A DNA stretch of 64,000 nt from Chloroflexus islandicus. Its GTDB lineage: Bacteria > Chloroflexota > Chloroflexia > Chloroflexales > Chloroflexaceae. Under the pieces are notes generated by a model, which saw nothing but the letters and a program-made list of their open reading frames with translations, ran no database searches and was not told where the DNA came from. Of the stretch, positions 36,979-46,818 are shown in pieces. The translations under genes and the position numbers were made by a program. How positions within the stretch are numbered: position 1 is the stretch's first letter; the number at the start of each line of letters is the position of its first letter. The stretch is taken from contig NZ_LWQS01000044.1 of the NCBI RefSeq assembly GCF_001650695.1, positions 1-64,000 on the forward strand. The letters are read 5' to 3'.

Positions 36979-38913
36979 TTATTCCTCGAGGGTTGACACG
37001 TCGCCTTCGGGCAGGCCCAACGCGCGCGCCTTCAGCACGCGGCGCATAATCTTGCCCGACCGCGTCTTGGGCAGCGAGGTCACGAAGGTGATCGAGTCGG
37101 GGCGGGCAATCGGGCCAAGCTCGTGGCCGACATGCGCGCGCAGCTTCTCTTCCAGCTCGTGGCTCGGCTCGTGGCCGGCGCGCAGGATCACGAAGGCGTG
37201 GATCGCGTTGCCCTTCACCTCGTGCGGTAAGCCGATCGCCGCCGCCTCGGCCACGGCCGGGTGGCTGACCAGCGCGCTCTCGACCTCGGCGGTGCCCAGC
37301 CGGTAGCCCGACACCTTGATCACGTCGTCGAGGCGGCCAATCACCCAGATGTAGCCATCTTTGTCTTTGCGCGCGCTATCGCCAGCGGCGTAGTACGGCG
37401 GCACCTTCTGCCAGTAACCCTCCACATAGCGCTGCGGATCGTTCAACACCGTGCGCATCATGCCCGGCCACGGATTCTTAATCACCAACAGACCGTCCTC
37501 ATCGGGGGCGCAGGGGGTGCCATCTTCATGCACCACATCAACATCAATCCCGAGGAACGGGCGGGTGGCCGAACCGGGCTTGAGCGGCACCGCCGGAGTC
37601 GGCGTAATCATAAAGTGGCCGGTCTCGGTCTGCCACCACGTATCCATAATTGGGCAGCGGCTCCCGCCAATCTTCTCGTAGAACCACTTCCACGCTTCGG
37701 GGTTAATCGGCTCGCCGACCGAACCGAGCAAGCGCAGTGTGCTGAGGTCGTGGCGCGAGGGCCAGAGGTCGCCAAAGCGCATCAGACCACGGATTGCGGT
37801 GGGGGCAGTGTAGAGGATGGTAATGCCGTGCTTGGCAACCATGCTCCACCAGCGATCGGGGTAGGGATAGTTGGGAGCGCCCTCGTACATAAACGAGGTA
37901 GCGCCATTGATCAGCGGCGCGTAGACGATAAACGAGTGGCCGGTGATCCAACCGGGGTCGGCGGCGCACCAGTAGCGATCTTCGTCTTTGATATCAAAGA
38001 CGTACTTCAGTGCTGTATAAGTGCCGACCATATAGCCGCCGTGGGTATGCACCACACCCTTGGGCTTGCCGGTCGTGCCCGAGGTGTAGAGGATAAACAG
38101 CATATCCTCGGCATCCATCTGTTCGGTGGGGCAATAGCCGTTGGCGATCGGCAGCCCAAGCAGATCGTGCATCCAGAAGTCGCGGCCCTGTTCCATCGGC
38201 GCGCCGTGGTTGGTGTGGCGGAAGACAAGACAGGTCTGCACGGTGGGAGTGCGCGACAGCGCCTCGTTGACGATCTTCTTCAGCTCGACCACCTTGCCGC
38301 GCATATAGCCGCCGTCGGCGGTGATCAGCACCTTGCTCTTGGCGTCGGCCAAGCGGTCGGCGAGGGCCGCTTCCGAAAAGCCGCCGTAAACCACGCTGTG
38401 GGCCGCGCCGATCTTGGCGCAGGCCAGCATGCTGAACATCAGCTCAGGGATGCGGGGCATATAAATGGTGACAATATCGCCCTTCTTCACCCCCATGCTC
38501 TTCAGCACGTTGGCAATCCGCGACACTTCGTAGTTAAGCTGGTAATAGGAATAGGTGCGCTGGCTGCCATCTTCGCCTTCCCAAATCAGCGCCAGCTTAT
38601 TCTTGCGCCATGTCTTGAGGTGACGGTCGATCGCGTTGTGAACAATATTGGTCTTGGCGCCAACAAACCACTTGTAGAAGGGCTTGTTGCTATCGTCAAG
38701 CACCTTCTCCCACGGCTGGAACCACTCCAGTTGGTTGGCCATATCGGCCCAGAACTCCTCGCGGTTCGCGATCGTCCACTGGTACAGCTCGTCGTAAGAG
38801 CTGAAGCCCTTGCTGCGGGCATAGGCCATCACGTTCGATTGCTCAACCAGCGCCGGATCGGGATAGTACATCTCGCTGGTGTCGGGCAGCGCCACATCGC
38901 GGGTCTCGGTCAT
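36979..38913 (-). CDS. acsA: acetyl-CoA synthetase (AMP-forming)
   Basis: A 644-residue enzyme, normal size. P-loop ILYTSGTTGKPKGVVHTHGG near 267; DTWWQTETGHFMI near 409; the hinge D in RLDDVIKVSGYRLG near 525; and the acetylatable lysine in SLPKTRSGKIMRRVLKA near 610. It makes acetyl-CoA from acetate, CoA and ATP in two steps. A TTGACA-18-TATAAT promoter lies just upstream on its strand. The long open frame on the opposite strand is a codon-bias shadow. Confidence 0.94.
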   Translation of the reverse strand: MTETRDVALPDTSEMYYPDPALVEQSNVMAYARSKGFSSYDELYQWTIANREEFWADMANQLEWFQPWEKVLDDSNKPFYKWFVGAKTNIVHNAIDRHLKTWRKNKLALIWEGEDGSQRTYSYYQLNYEVSRIANVLKSMGVKKGDIVTIYMPRIPELMFSMLACAKIGAAHSVVYGGFSEAALADRLADAKSKVLITADGGYMRGKVVELKKIVNEALSRTPTVQTCLVFRHTNHGAPMEQGRDFWMHDLLGLPIANGYCPTEQMDAEDMLFILYTSGTTGKPKGVVHTHGGYMVGTYTALKYVFDIKDEDRYWCAADPGWITGHSFIVYAPLINGATSFMYEGAPNYPYPDRWWSMVAKHGITILYTAPTAIRGLMRFGDLWPSRHDLSTLRLLGSVGEPINPEAWKWFYEKIGGSRCPIMDTWWQTETGHFMITPTPAVPLKPGSATRPFLGIDVDVVHEDGTPCAPDEDGLLVIKNPWPGMMRTVLNDPQRYVEGYWQKVPPYYAAGDSARKDKDGYIWVIGRLDDVIKVSGYRLGTAEVESALVSHPAVAEAAAIGLPHEVKGNAIHAFVILRAGHEPSHELEEKLRAHVGHELGPIARPDSITFVTSLPKTRSGKIMRRVLKARALGLPEGDVSTLEE

Positions 38914-38972
38914 GAGTCGAACCTCCTTGTTGCGTGTCTGCGCGGCAATGCGTTATCACAGCGGATACAACG

Positions 38973-39002
38973 ATTATAGGCGGGGCCGCGCCGGCATGTC
39001 AA
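38973..39002 (-). promoter_or_regulatory. consensus promoter of acsA
   Basis: Minus-strand TTGACA (39002-38997) and TATAAT (38978-38973), 18-bp spacer. Both boxes match consensus exactly. The leader is about 55 nt. Confidence 0.7.
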
Positions 39003-39131
39003 ACCAATGCTATGTGGATATTTTCACGATAGCGAACAATTGTGAGCAGAGATTAAAGATCCGGTAAAGTTTTGCACAACCATCGTGCAGGCGCGCCACG
39101 CAACGCGATGCTGGGTGGCGCGCCGGAGCGA

Positions 39132-41030
39132 CTAGAGATCGCCGCGCAGCATTTCGATCGCCTCGCGCACCATATCGACGGTGGCGTCGTCTTCGATTGT
39201 GCTCAGGTCGCCGATATTGTCGCCTTGGTACACGGCCCGGATAACGCGGCGCATAATCTTGCCCGACCGCGTCTTAGGCAGCATACTGACGAAGTGGACG
39301 GCTTTCGGCGTCGCGATTGGGCCGATCCGCTCGCGCACCAATTGCCGGATCTCGTTGGCGATGTCGTCTTGCATTTGCGGCGTGATGTGCTGCTTGAGCA
39401 CCGCGACGACCAGCACATCTTCACCCTTCAGCTCATCGCGCACGCCGATCACACTCGCCTCAGCCACGGCTGGGTGGGCCGAGACCACCTCTTCGATCTC
39501 GCGGGTGCCGAGGCGGTGACCACTCACGTTGAGCACCTCATCGGCGCGGCCCAGCATGAACAGGTAGCCGTCCTCGTCTTCGATGGCGTAGTCGCCGGTC
39601 ATATAGAGCAGCTTGTCTTTGAAATAGCCCCAATAGCCCTTCACAAACCGCTCATCGTCGTTCCACAAGGTGAGCAGGGTGCCGGGAGGCAACGGGCCGT
39701 GTTCGACGAGGAACCCCTTCTCGCCGGGTGGCACCCGGTTGCCGTCCGCGTCAACCACTTCGAGGCGATGGCCGAAGGCCGGCTTGGTCGGCGAACCGGG
39801 TTTAATCGGCAGCAGCTCGACGCCGACCGGGTTGGTCACCATCGGCCAGCCGCTTTCGGTCTGCCAGTAGTGGTCGATCACCGGTACACCGAGGGCTTGC
39901 GTTGCCCACTCGTAGGTCGGCGCATCGAGCGGTTCACCGGCGGCGTACAGAATCTTGAGCGAGCTAATGTCGGCGTCGCGCATCCACTGCTCGGGGAACT
40001 TGCGCAGCGCGCGCAGCGCCGTCGGCGCGGTGAAGACGTGGGTGACGCCGTACTTCTCGATCACCCGCCACCAGATGCCGGGATCGGGGTGATCAGGGCG
40101 GCCTTCGTAGACCACGGTGGGCACGCCTTTGAGCAACGGTGCGTAGACGATGTAGGAGTGGCCGACCACCCAACCGATGTCGCTCGTGCTCCAGAAGACA
40201 TCGCCGTCGCCGCAGTTGTAGATGGTGCTCATGCTGGCGTAGAGCGCCACCATATAGCCGCCGGTATCGCGCACCACACCCTTGGGCTTGCCAGTGGTGC
40301 CAGAGGTGTACAGGATGTACGAAGGATCGGTGCTGGCCATGCGGGCCGGCTCAACGTACCGCTCGCCGCGCTTGGCGAGTTGCTCGTACCAATCGAGATC
40401 GCGTCCCTTCTTCAACTCGACCGGGATAATTCCGCGGTTGAGCACGAGCACATCACGCACGCTATCGACATTCGCTTCGTCGAGCGCCTTATCGACCACC
40501 TCTTTCAGCGGCACCGGCTGGCCCTTGCGCATCCCGGCATCGGCGGTGACGATCAACACCGGTTCGGCGTCATCGATGCGCGAAGCGAGCGATGTGACCG
40601 AGAAGCCGCCGAAGACCACCGAGTGGATGGCGCCAATGCGCACGCAGGCGAGCATCGCAAAGATCGCTTCGGGTACCATTGGCATGTAAATGATTACCCG
40701 ATCGCCTTTACGCACGCCAAGGTTGTGGAACAGACCGGCCAGCCGGTTGACTTCGCGGTACAGCTCGAAGTAGGTGAGGGTGCGCGATTGTCCGGTCTCG
40801 GCGCTTTCCCAGATGATGGCGGCCTGCCCGCGCTTGCCGCCGAAGGCGTGGCGATCCACTGCGTTGTAGCAGAGATTCGTCTCGCCGCCGACAAACCAGC
40901 GCGTAAAGGGAGCGTTGCTGTTGTCGAGTACCTTATCCCATGGCTTATACCAGTGCAATTCAGCGGCGAATTCGGCCCAATATCCTTCGGGGTCTTCGAT
41001 CGATCGGCGATAGACGGCTTCGTAGCCCAC
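39132..41030 (-). CDS. acyl-CoA synthetase, PrpE-like (propionyl/acetyl-CoA synthetase)
   Basis: A 632-residue enzyme. The GTG at 41030 (giving MGYEAVYRRSIEDPEGYWAE) has GAGGAGG 6 bp upstream. Landmarks: ILYTSGTTGKPKGVVRDTGGY near 250, DHYWQTESGWPMV near 400, RADEVLNVSGHRLG near 515, LPKTRSGKIMRR near 595. It is the PrpE/short-chain branch of the acetyl-CoA synthetase family; the substrate is likely propionate or acetate. It is not the giant fused propionyl-CoA synthase of the 3-hydroxypropionate cycle. Its own TATAAT box lies at 41088-41093. Confidence 0.85.
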   Translation of the reverse strand: MGYEAVYRRSIEDPEGYWAEFAAELHWYKPWDKVLDNSNAPFTRWFVGGETNLCYNAVDRHAFGGKRGQAAIIWESAETGQSRTLTYFELYREVNRLAGLFHNLGVRKGDRVIIYMPMVPEAIFAMLACVRIGAIHSVVFGGFSVTSLASRIDDAEPVLIVTADAGMRKGQPVPLKEVVDKALDEANVDSVRDVLVLNRGIIPVELKKGRDLDWYEQLAKRGERYVEPARMASTDPSYILYTSGTTGKPKGVVRDTGGYMVALYASMSTIYNCGDGDVFWSTSDIGWVVGHSYIVYAPLLKGVPTVVYEGRPDHPDPGIWWRVIEKYGVTHVFTAPTALRALRKFPEQWMRDADISSLKILYAAGEPLDAPTYEWATQALGVPVIDHYWQTESGWPMVTNPVGVELLPIKPGSPTKPAFGHRLEVVDADGNRVPPGEKGFLVEHGPLPPGTLLTLWNDDERFVKGYWGYFKDKLLYMTGDYAIEDEDGYLFMLGRADEVLNVSGHRLGTREIEEVVSAHPAVAEASVIGVRDELKGEDVLVVAVLKQHITPQMQDDIANEIRQLVRERIGPIATPKAVHFVSMLPKTRSGKIMRRVIRAVYQGDNIGDLSTIEDDATVDMVREAIEMLRGDL

Positions 41031-41288
41031 AGCGATCCTCCTCTGCGAGTGTACGCATCGTATGCGAGGGAGACAAATGGTTGCCTTATTATACCATCGC
41101 CGAGTCACAGACGGGTGACGCCAAAAACGTATTGGGTGCAATTGCTCATTGAGAAACCACAACGATGGTTGTTGGGGTGATACAACCTCTTAATAGTCTA
41201 GGAAATACCGTTGTTGTTTTTATGACCCTTTTCCCAACCCTACCCGCTGAGGTTCTCGTCCTTGCGCCGGGCAGTTTGATGCGATGGG

Positions 41289-42098
41289 TTAGATCACGAG
41301 CACCGGAATCGGGCAGCGATCGATCAAATCGCGAGTCACGTCTTGCAACGACAAGCGCTGGAGCAGGCCTAGCCAGCTTCCTGCCGGCGTAGTTGGCGCG
41401 AGGGAGGCCTGATGGCTGCCGATCACCAGCAGGTCGTACTGGTGGCATGCGGCCAGTATGGTCTCTTCAACCAGTCCATACACCACCTCTAAGCGCGCAG
41501 TCGCCCCTTGGTCGTTGATGGCGGCCACCAAGCGTTGTAAGGTGGCTGCTGTGGTTTCGTCGCGGGGCGGCGCTTCGGTGAACCCATCGAAATAGACCAC
41601 TTCCTGCGACGTCACGTGCAGTACCGTCACCTCGGCTTGGCACGCGCGCGCCAATTGGCTGACCAGCGGCACGCAGCGTAGCGACTGCTCGCCGCCGGCG
41701 CTGGCGGCCACGATCCGGCGGATGGGCGTGACCCGGCCATACACACGCAAAAACGGGATGGGGAGCGAACCGAGCAGGCTGAACTCGAGTTGCCGCCGGC
41801 GCCAGCTCATGGGGGTGGTGTGGGCAGCGAAGGCCGGTACGAGCAGCAGATCAGGTCGCTCGTTGGCAATCGCAGTGAGGATGGCAGCGGCGAAGTTGTC
41901 ACCCTGACACCAACGGCGCAACTGGATCGCTGGTGCGGGTTGGATCTGCGCGATAGCGTCATCGATCGTCGTTGCTTCGCTCACCGGCGCGATGAGGGTC
42001 AAGCGTTCAGCTAACGCGGTGATGAGCGGTGCGGCAAAGCTGAGCAGCTCGGCGCGCTGCAAGCTGGTTCCGGCGTAGAGCGCAAGGTGCATAGGCAT
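41289..42098 (-). CDS. universal stress protein, tandem UspA domains
   Basis: A 269-residue protein with two UspA-like halves. The second half is canonical: PIRRIVAASAGGEQSL near 133, then a VLHVTSQEVV strand, and GSHQASLAPTTPAGSWLG near 230 with CPIPVLVI at the end, the nucleotide-binding loop region of Usp proteins. The first half is more diverged and may not bind nucleotide. Starts MPMHLALYAGTS. Stress-related, with unknown signal. The transporter gene on the same strand lies 50 bp upstream. Confidence 0.82.
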   Translation of the reverse strand: MPMHLALYAGTSLQRAELLSFAAPLITALAERLTLIAPVSEATTIDDAIAQIQPAPAIQLRRWCQGDNFAAAILTAIANERPDLLLVPAFAAHTTPMSWRRRQLEFSLLGSLPIPFLRVYGRVTPIRRIVAASAGGEQSLRCVPLVSQLARACQAEVTVLHVTSQEVVYFDGFTEAPPRDETTAATLQRLVAAINDQGATARLEVVYGLVEETILAACHQYDLLVIGSHQASLAPTTPAGSWLGLLQRLSLQDVTRDLIDRCPIPVLVI

Positions 42099-42148
42099 TC
42101 TCTATCGTGGGAAGGCGGGAACGCGGCGCTTGGCGACTCCCTGCTTCC

Positions 42149-43309
42149 CTATCTCACAAACAACAGCAAGAGCGGTACGATCAACATGACTCCTAAAAAA
42201 CCGATCAGGCGCGGCGTAGAGTTGACAATCCATTCTTGCAAGCCGAGCAACGCGCGCGCGAACGGGCGATAGAACAAGAGCAAGGCCAGCAGGGAAAAGA
42301 AGGCAACGCAGAGCATTTCAACCAGCACAATCGTAAATGCGGCGGCGCCGCCAACGATGAGTGCAGCGACTAGCGTATCAATAAAAGTGGTGATGTTTGC
42401 TCCCATAATGTAGGGCAACGCATTCTCGCGCCGGATGATGCCGCGCACCGTGAGCGGCACCAGCATTGACAGCGACACTGATACCGAGAGGGTGAACGAG
42501 GTGATGGCAGCGCCGAGCAGAAACATGGCCCATGGCCGGTAGAGCAATTGGCCAGCTTTGCCAAAGACCGTCTGCCCGCCGGGTATGTTGGGAATCGCGC
42601 GGTCGAGCAGGCTAAAGGCGCCGAGCAACGCTAGTGCGCCTACAATCAACAACGACCATTCCGGCAAGATGCTGGCCAAGATCGCCACGATTGGGTCAAC
42701 CACCAGATCGATCACCGAGCTGAGCGGGCTCTCGGCACTGGCTGAAATGATTCCCACCCATTGCGAACTGAGCAGCCAGTACCCCAAAGCCAGCGCCGGC
42801 AGATAGATGGCTGCCGGCGTCAGCAGCGCCAGCACGCCAATCGAGACGCTGGCGGCGCGCCGGTGGCCGCGCAGATGGTACAGAAAGCCGACGAAGAGGA
42901 CAATGAACGAAGCCCCCAGCCGCGAACCGGTGATCATCGTAAAGGTTTGCAGCCCGTCGATCGTGCCTGAAGCAAAAAACGCGACCGCGACCGCGGCCAC
43001 CGGCGAACCGCTGAGAAAGATATAGGCGAGCAACCAGCCAAAGCCGAGCGCACTGGCAGTTGAAGAGATATCAAGCCATGCGATTAGCGTTCTGCCGTAG
43101 CCGGCAGCGCCGCGCTTGAGTAATTCGAGCGCCAGTACAAAGACCAATAACCCCATGAGGGCAAAGACGGCTCGTTGGGTTACGGCCCGCCAACGCGGTT
43201 GAGCCATGGCCGGATCGGCTTCGCGGAGTTCCAGCGGGCTGGCAGCCGTTGGCTCGGTGAGCGCGGTGGCGGTTGGCGGAGTTGGTTTACGAGGTGGCGA
43301 AGGTTCCAT
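42149..43309 (-). CDS. Na/Pi-cotransporter-like membrane protein
   Basis: A 386-residue protein with a polar ~45-residue N terminus and nine or so membrane segments. The internal inverted duplication typical of type II Na/Pi cotransporters (NptA) is hinted at by GSPVAAVAVAFFASGTID near 101 and VSVSLSMLVPLTVRG near 286, each followed by a GA or GS-containing re-entrant segment (ITGSRLGASF, IMGANITTFID). The usual QSSSAT motif is diverged, so phosphate transport is likely but not certain. Confidence 0.7.
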   Translation of the reverse strand: MEPSPPRKPTPPTATALTEPTAASPLELREADPAMAQPRWRAVTQRAVFALMGLLVFVLALELLKRGAAGYGRTLIAWLDISSTASALGFGWLLAYIFLSGSPVAAVAVAFFASGTIDGLQTFTMITGSRLGASFIVLFVGFLYHLRGHRRAASVSIGVLALLTPAAIYLPALALGYWLLSSQWVGIISASAESPLSSVIDLVVDPIVAILASILPEWSLLIVGALALLGAFSLLDRAIPNIPGGQTVFGKAGQLLYRPWAMFLLGAAITSFTLSVSVSLSMLVPLTVRGIIRRENALPYIMGANITTFIDTLVAALIVGGAAAFTIVLVEMLCVAFFSLLALLLFYRPFARALLGLQEWIVNSTPRLIGFLGVMLIVPLLLLFVR

Positions 43310-43406
43310 ACAAGTGTTTCCTTAGCCGGCAAACGGTTGGCGTGGAATAGCGTTGGTAATCTGGTATGATAGCCGATAGTCATCTGTTTGAGAAGAGGTG
43401 AATGCC

Positions 43407-43895
43407 ATGACATCAGCCAACGTGCAGGGTCGAGTCGTGCAGATTAACGTCAATCCCAACGGGGGCGTGCCCAAGCATCCGGTGCCTGCCGCCGAAATCA
43501 CGATCGATGGCGTGCGCGGCGATCGCCAGCGTGATCGCGAGCACCATGGCGGCCCGCGGCGCGCCGTCTCGCTCTATTCCGCCGAGCGGATTGCGGCGCT
43601 GCAAGCCGAAGGCCATCCCATCGCGCCGGGCACAACCGGCGAAAATCTGACCATTAGCGGTCTCGATTGGGATCAACTGGCGATCGGTGACCGCTTGCTG
43701 ATCGGTTCGTGGGTTGAACTCGAAATTACCGACTACACCACGCCATGCAACACGATCGCCGGTTCGTTTCAACGCGGCTGGTTCAGCCGGATCAGCCAGC
43801 GTCTCTACCCCGGCTGGAGCCGGCTCTATGCGCGGGTGATCAGCGAAGGCGAGGTGCGGGTGGGTGATCCGGTGATCCACCTGCGTGCCAGATGA
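43407..43895 (+). CDS. MOSC-domain protein
   Basis: A 162-residue protein; the ATG at 43407 has AGAGGTG 6 bp upstream, and an earlier GTG at 43398 lacks one. MOSC pattern: GVRGDRQRDREHHGGPRRAVSLY near 33, GENLTISGLDWDQLAIGDRLLIG near 76, and the conserved cysteine in YTTPCNTI near 111 that is thought to carry sulfur. The family includes the C-terminal domain of Moco sulfurase and YiiM/YuaD-type proteins. The substrate is unknown. Confidence 0.9.
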   Translation: MTSANVQGRVVQINVNPNGGVPKHPVPAAEITIDGVRGDRQRDREHHGGPRRAVSLYSAERIAALQAEGHPIAPGTTGENLTISGLDWDQLAIGDRLLIGSWVELEITDYTTPCNTIAGSFQRGWFSRISQRLYPGWSRLYARVISEGEVRVGDPVIHLRAR

Positions 43896-43957
43896 TACGG
43901 GGGGCATACGGCGTATGCCCCTACCGTATGCCCTTGCGGATACGTCGCAGCAGGCGC

Positions 43958-44830
43958 CTACGGGCGCACGGCCAACACTGGGATCGGGCTGGCGCGAATG
44001 ACCTTGTCGGCGGTGCTGCCGACCATGATTCGTTGCCAACCACCTTGCCCGCGGGTCGCCAATGCAATCGCATCGACCTGCAACTCACGGCTGAGGGTGA
44101 GCAACGCGCGCGCCGGTTGTTCGGCAGCGCCAACCGCAATATCGGCAGGAACGCCTTGCGCTTCAAGCCGGTTGGCGATCTCTTGCAAATACGCCTCGAT
44201 CTGCTGTTTCTGCTCGGCATCGCTCGGCTCATCACTGCGCCGGCGACGTGCCATTACCCGCGCTAGGATGAGCCGTGCTCCATCGAGCGATGCTAACGCT
44301 TGGGCATGCGGCAACACCTGCTCAGAGAGCGCAGAGCCATCGAGCGGCACGAGGATGCGGCGCAGTGGTTGGGCGGCTCGTTGGGCCGGTTCACCCGGTC
44401 GCATCAACCAGAGCGGCGTATGCGTCATCCGCAGGAGTGATTCGGCCACGCTGCCGAGCCAAAAGTGTTCAAACCCGCTCCAGCCATGGGTCGTCATCAC
44501 GATCAGGTTGGCCTGAATCGCTTGGGCGTGCGCGGCTAAGGTCTCGGCGATCTCGCCTTCGAGCAGGGTCGTTACCGTATGAATGCCCTGCATCACCGGC
44601 GCGGCGGCAATCTGTTCGAGGTAAAACTGCTCGTGCTGGGTAGCCAGCGATTGCAATTCGGCATCAATGATCGGCAACGTCTCGATCACGATTGGCGTCA
44701 GGGAATTGGGGTAATGGACATGCACCAGATGCACGGTTGCATGCACCGCGCGCGCCAGCCGGGCAGCGGCGGCCAAGGCCTGCTCGCCAACCGGCGAGCC
44801 GTCAAGCGGAACGAGAATGGTACGAAACAT
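43958..44830 (-). CDS. universal stress protein, tandem UspA domains (second copy)
   Basis: A 290-residue protein with two clear UspA halves: MFRTILVPLDGSPVGEQALA at the start and RRILVPLDGSALSEQVLPHA near 158. Each ends with the GxxGxGGW/S nucleotide-binding loop (MTTHGWSGFEHFWLGSVAE near 113; LATRGQGGWQRIMVGSTAD near 258). Both halves look intact for ATP binding, unlike the paralogue at 41.3 kb. Cytoplasmic stress protein. Confidence 0.92.
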   Translation of the reverse strand: MFRTILVPLDGSPVGEQALAAAARLARAVHATVHLVHVHYPNSLTPIVIETLPIIDAELQSLATQHEQFYLEQIAAAPVMQGIHTVTTLLEGEIAETLAAHAQAIQANLIVMTTHGWSGFEHFWLGSVAESLLRMTHTPLWLMRPGEPAQRAAQPLRRILVPLDGSALSEQVLPHAQALASLDGARLILARVMARRRRSDEPSDAEQKQQIEAYLQEIANRLEAQGVPADIAVGAAEQPARALLTLSRELQVDAIALATRGQGGWQRIMVGSTADKVIRASPIPVLAVRP

Positions 44831-44855
44831 GGCGCGCCTCCTTATGCCGGTAATC

Positions 44856-45332
44856 TTAGCGAAAATCGATCCGGATCAATCGCCATTGGTCGTTCTCTTT
44901 TTGCAATCGGGCCGAAAACGCTTGGGTCGAACCATCAGCGTAGTTCAACTGGCCGGCAATCTCAGCGGTTGTGCCTTCGACATCGCTCTTGATATTGAAA
45001 CTTCTGAGTGAAACGCTGCTGACTTCGCGGAAGAGTTGGCGGTTGCCAAACAACCGTTCCAAATCGTTACGTGAAACGACGCTCTGCGCGGAGTCGGCGA
45101 AGAGGGCGAGCGCCGCATCGGTATCGTTGCGCCTGCCGGTCTCCATAAACTGCGTGATCACCTGCTCGATCGCCTGCGTTTCTCCCATCACCCCAGTGAA
45201 GAGGCGCCAGCCGCCGAAGACAAACAGGCCGCAACAGAGCGTGATGGTGAGCACGATGATCGCCACGCCGATCAATACCCAACGTTTCCATCCGGTCGAT
45301 TGCGGTTGGGTGGGGGAGGGATAGACCGTCAT
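44856..45332 (-). CDS. membrane-anchored protein with NTF2/SnoaL-like outer domain
   Basis: A 158-residue protein. The ATG at 45332 (MTVYPSPTQPQSTG) has AGGAG 6 bp upstream. One membrane helix (about 20-42) is followed by a ~110-residue domain (MGETQAIEQVITQFMETGRRNDTDAAL onward) with the helix-then-sheet look of NTF2/DUF4878-type folds, ending in KENDQWRLIRIDFR. No enzyme motif. Function not known. Confidence 0.65.
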   Translation of the reverse strand: MTVYPSPTQPQSTGWKRWVLIGVAIIVLTITLCCGLFVFGGWRLFTGVMGETQAIEQVITQFMETGRRNDTDAALALFADSAQSVVSRNDLERLFGNRQLFREVSSVSLRSFNIKSDVEGTTAEIAGQLNYADGSTQAFSARLQKENDQWRLIRIDFR

Positions 45333-45454
45333 GCCAGACTCCTGCATCCACGCGATCGTTAATTGTATGATAGCAAACCGCTGGCAGCCGTCTAGAGCAT
45401 GTTCACGAATTGTTAGGCGGCAATTCACAACCTATCATCGGCAATCAGTGCGCG

Positions 45455-45483
45455 TTGCGCGATTGCCCGCTTGGGTTTACAAT
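45455..45483 (+). promoter_or_regulatory. promoter of the glgC genes
   Basis: TTGCGC (45455-45460), 17 bp, TACAAT (45478-45483), 41 nt before the first glgC start. TTGCGC is also used as the -35 box of the tRNA-Arg promoter. Confidence 0.6.
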
Positions 45484-45523
45484 CGATAGCGCAGCCGGAT
45501 CTTAGCAATGTTACGGGAGGCGT

Positions 45524-46777
45524 ATGCGCATTGTAGCGATGATTATGGCAGGCGGCGAAGGCACGCGCCTCAGTGTGCTCTCAGAAAAGCGCGCGAAACC
45601 ATCAGTGCCCTTCGCCGGTAAGTTTCGCATTATCGATTTTACCCTCTCGAATTGCGTCAATTCCGGCATTTTTGATGTTGCAGTATTGACGCAATACCGG
45701 CCCCATTCGCTCAATGAACATATCGGGATTGGCAAGCCGTGGGATCTTGACCGGGCGCGGGGCGGCGTACGGTTGCTGCAACCCTACCAAGGCCGGCGCG
45801 ATGAGTCGTGGTATCGGGGCACGGCTGATGCGATCTACCAAAATCTGAATTACATCCAAGAACGCCGCGCCGATCTGGTGCTGATCCTTTCCGGTGATCA
45901 TATCTACAAGATGAACTACAACGACATCATCGACACCCATCTGCGCAAGCGCGCTGATTTGACGGTGGCGGTGATGGAGGTGCCGATCGAAGAAACCGAT
46001 CGGTTCGGGATTATGACGACCGATGAACACGATCGGGTGATCGAGTTCACCGAGAAGCCGAAGGCGCGCGATAAGGGCAATCTGGCTTCGATGGGGATCT
46101 ACGTCTTCAATGCCGATATCTTGATCCGGCGGCTGTCGGAAGGCGGCCCGGAGAAGCCGCGGATCGATTTCGGCAAAGATGTTATTCCGGCGATGGTTGC
46201 CGAGGATCGCGTCTTTGCCCACCGGTTCACGGGCTATTGGGTTGATGTCGGCACCATCCAATCGTATTGGGAAACGAGCATGCAACTGCTCGACCCCTCG
46301 CTCGAATTCGATCTGTTCGACCCGAATTGGCTTATCCGCACGCGCAGCGAAGAGCGCCCGCCGGCCAAGATTGGGCCGCAGGCGCGGGTGACGCAGTCGA
46401 TCATCTGCAACGGCTGCACCATTCGCGGTACGGTGGTGCATTCGGTGCTGTCGCCGGGAGTGTATGTCTCGCCGGGGGCGATTGTGCGCGATAGCGTGGT
46501 GATGAACGATACGTGGATCGGCCCCGGCGCGGTGCTTGATCGGGTGATCGTTGATAAGAAGGTGGTGGTCGGCGCCGGCGCCCGCCTCGGTTTTGGCGAT
46601 GATCTGACCGTGCCGAACCGCAAGCAGCCCGATAAGATTAACACGGGGATTACGGTGGTCGGCAAAGCGGCCCACATTCCGGCCGGCATTACGATCGGGC
46701 GCAATGTGGTGATCAATGCTGACCGTGACGCCGAGGATTTTCCGGCCGGTGATGTGCCTTCCGGCGAGACGATTTGA
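45524..46777 (+). CDS. glgC: glucose-1-phosphate adenylyltransferase
   Basis: A 417-residue ADP-glucose pyrophosphorylase with all key residues: [20 protein letters not shown] (nucleotide loop with catalytic Arg and Lys), [18 protein letters not shown], and [10 protein letters not shown] near 127. The EFTEKPK segment binds glucose-1-phosphate. The C-terminal left-handed beta-helix ([14 protein letters not shown] onward) is present. It commits glucose-1-phosphate to glycogen. It starts 41 nt after its promoter and is followed 41 bp later by a paralogue. Confidence 0.95.
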   Translation: MRIVAMIMAGGEGTRLSVLSEKRAKPSVPFAGKFRIIDFTLSNCVNSGIFDVAVLTQYRPHSLNEHIGIGKPWDLDRARGGVRLLQPYQGRRDESWYRGTADAIYQNLNYIQERRADLVLILSGDHIYKMNYNDIIDTHLRKRADLTVAVMEVPIEETDRFGIMTTDEHDRVIEFTEKPKARDKGNLASMGIYVFNADILIRRLSEGGPEKPRIDFGKDVIPAMVAEDRVFAHRFTGYWVDVGTIQSYWETSMQLLDPSLEFDLFDPNWLIRTRSEERPPAKIGPQARVTQSIICNGCTIRGTVVHSVLSPGVYVSPGAIVRDSVVMNDTWIGPGAVLDRVIVDKKVVVGAGARLGFGDDLTVPNRKQPDKINTGITVVGKAAHIPAGITIGRNVVINADRDAEDFPAGDVPSGETI

Positions 46778-46818
46778 TGTGCGGGCAGCGCACGCTATGC
46801 CCATACAGGGGAGTTGGT

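Noticed and set aside
39072-41180. 702-codon open frame on the plus strand opposite the PrpE-like gene
   Set aside because: It is the antisense frame of a GC-rich, well-supported acyl-CoA synthetase gene, rich in His/Arg/Val, with no domain resemblance. The acsA gene shows the same shadow (37261-38979).
41031-41288. 75-codon plus-strand frame (MVVGVIQPLNSLG...) between the PrpE-like and stress protein genes
   Set aside because: It overlaps the end of the minus-strand stress protein gene and has no Shine-Dalgarno; composition is not convincing.
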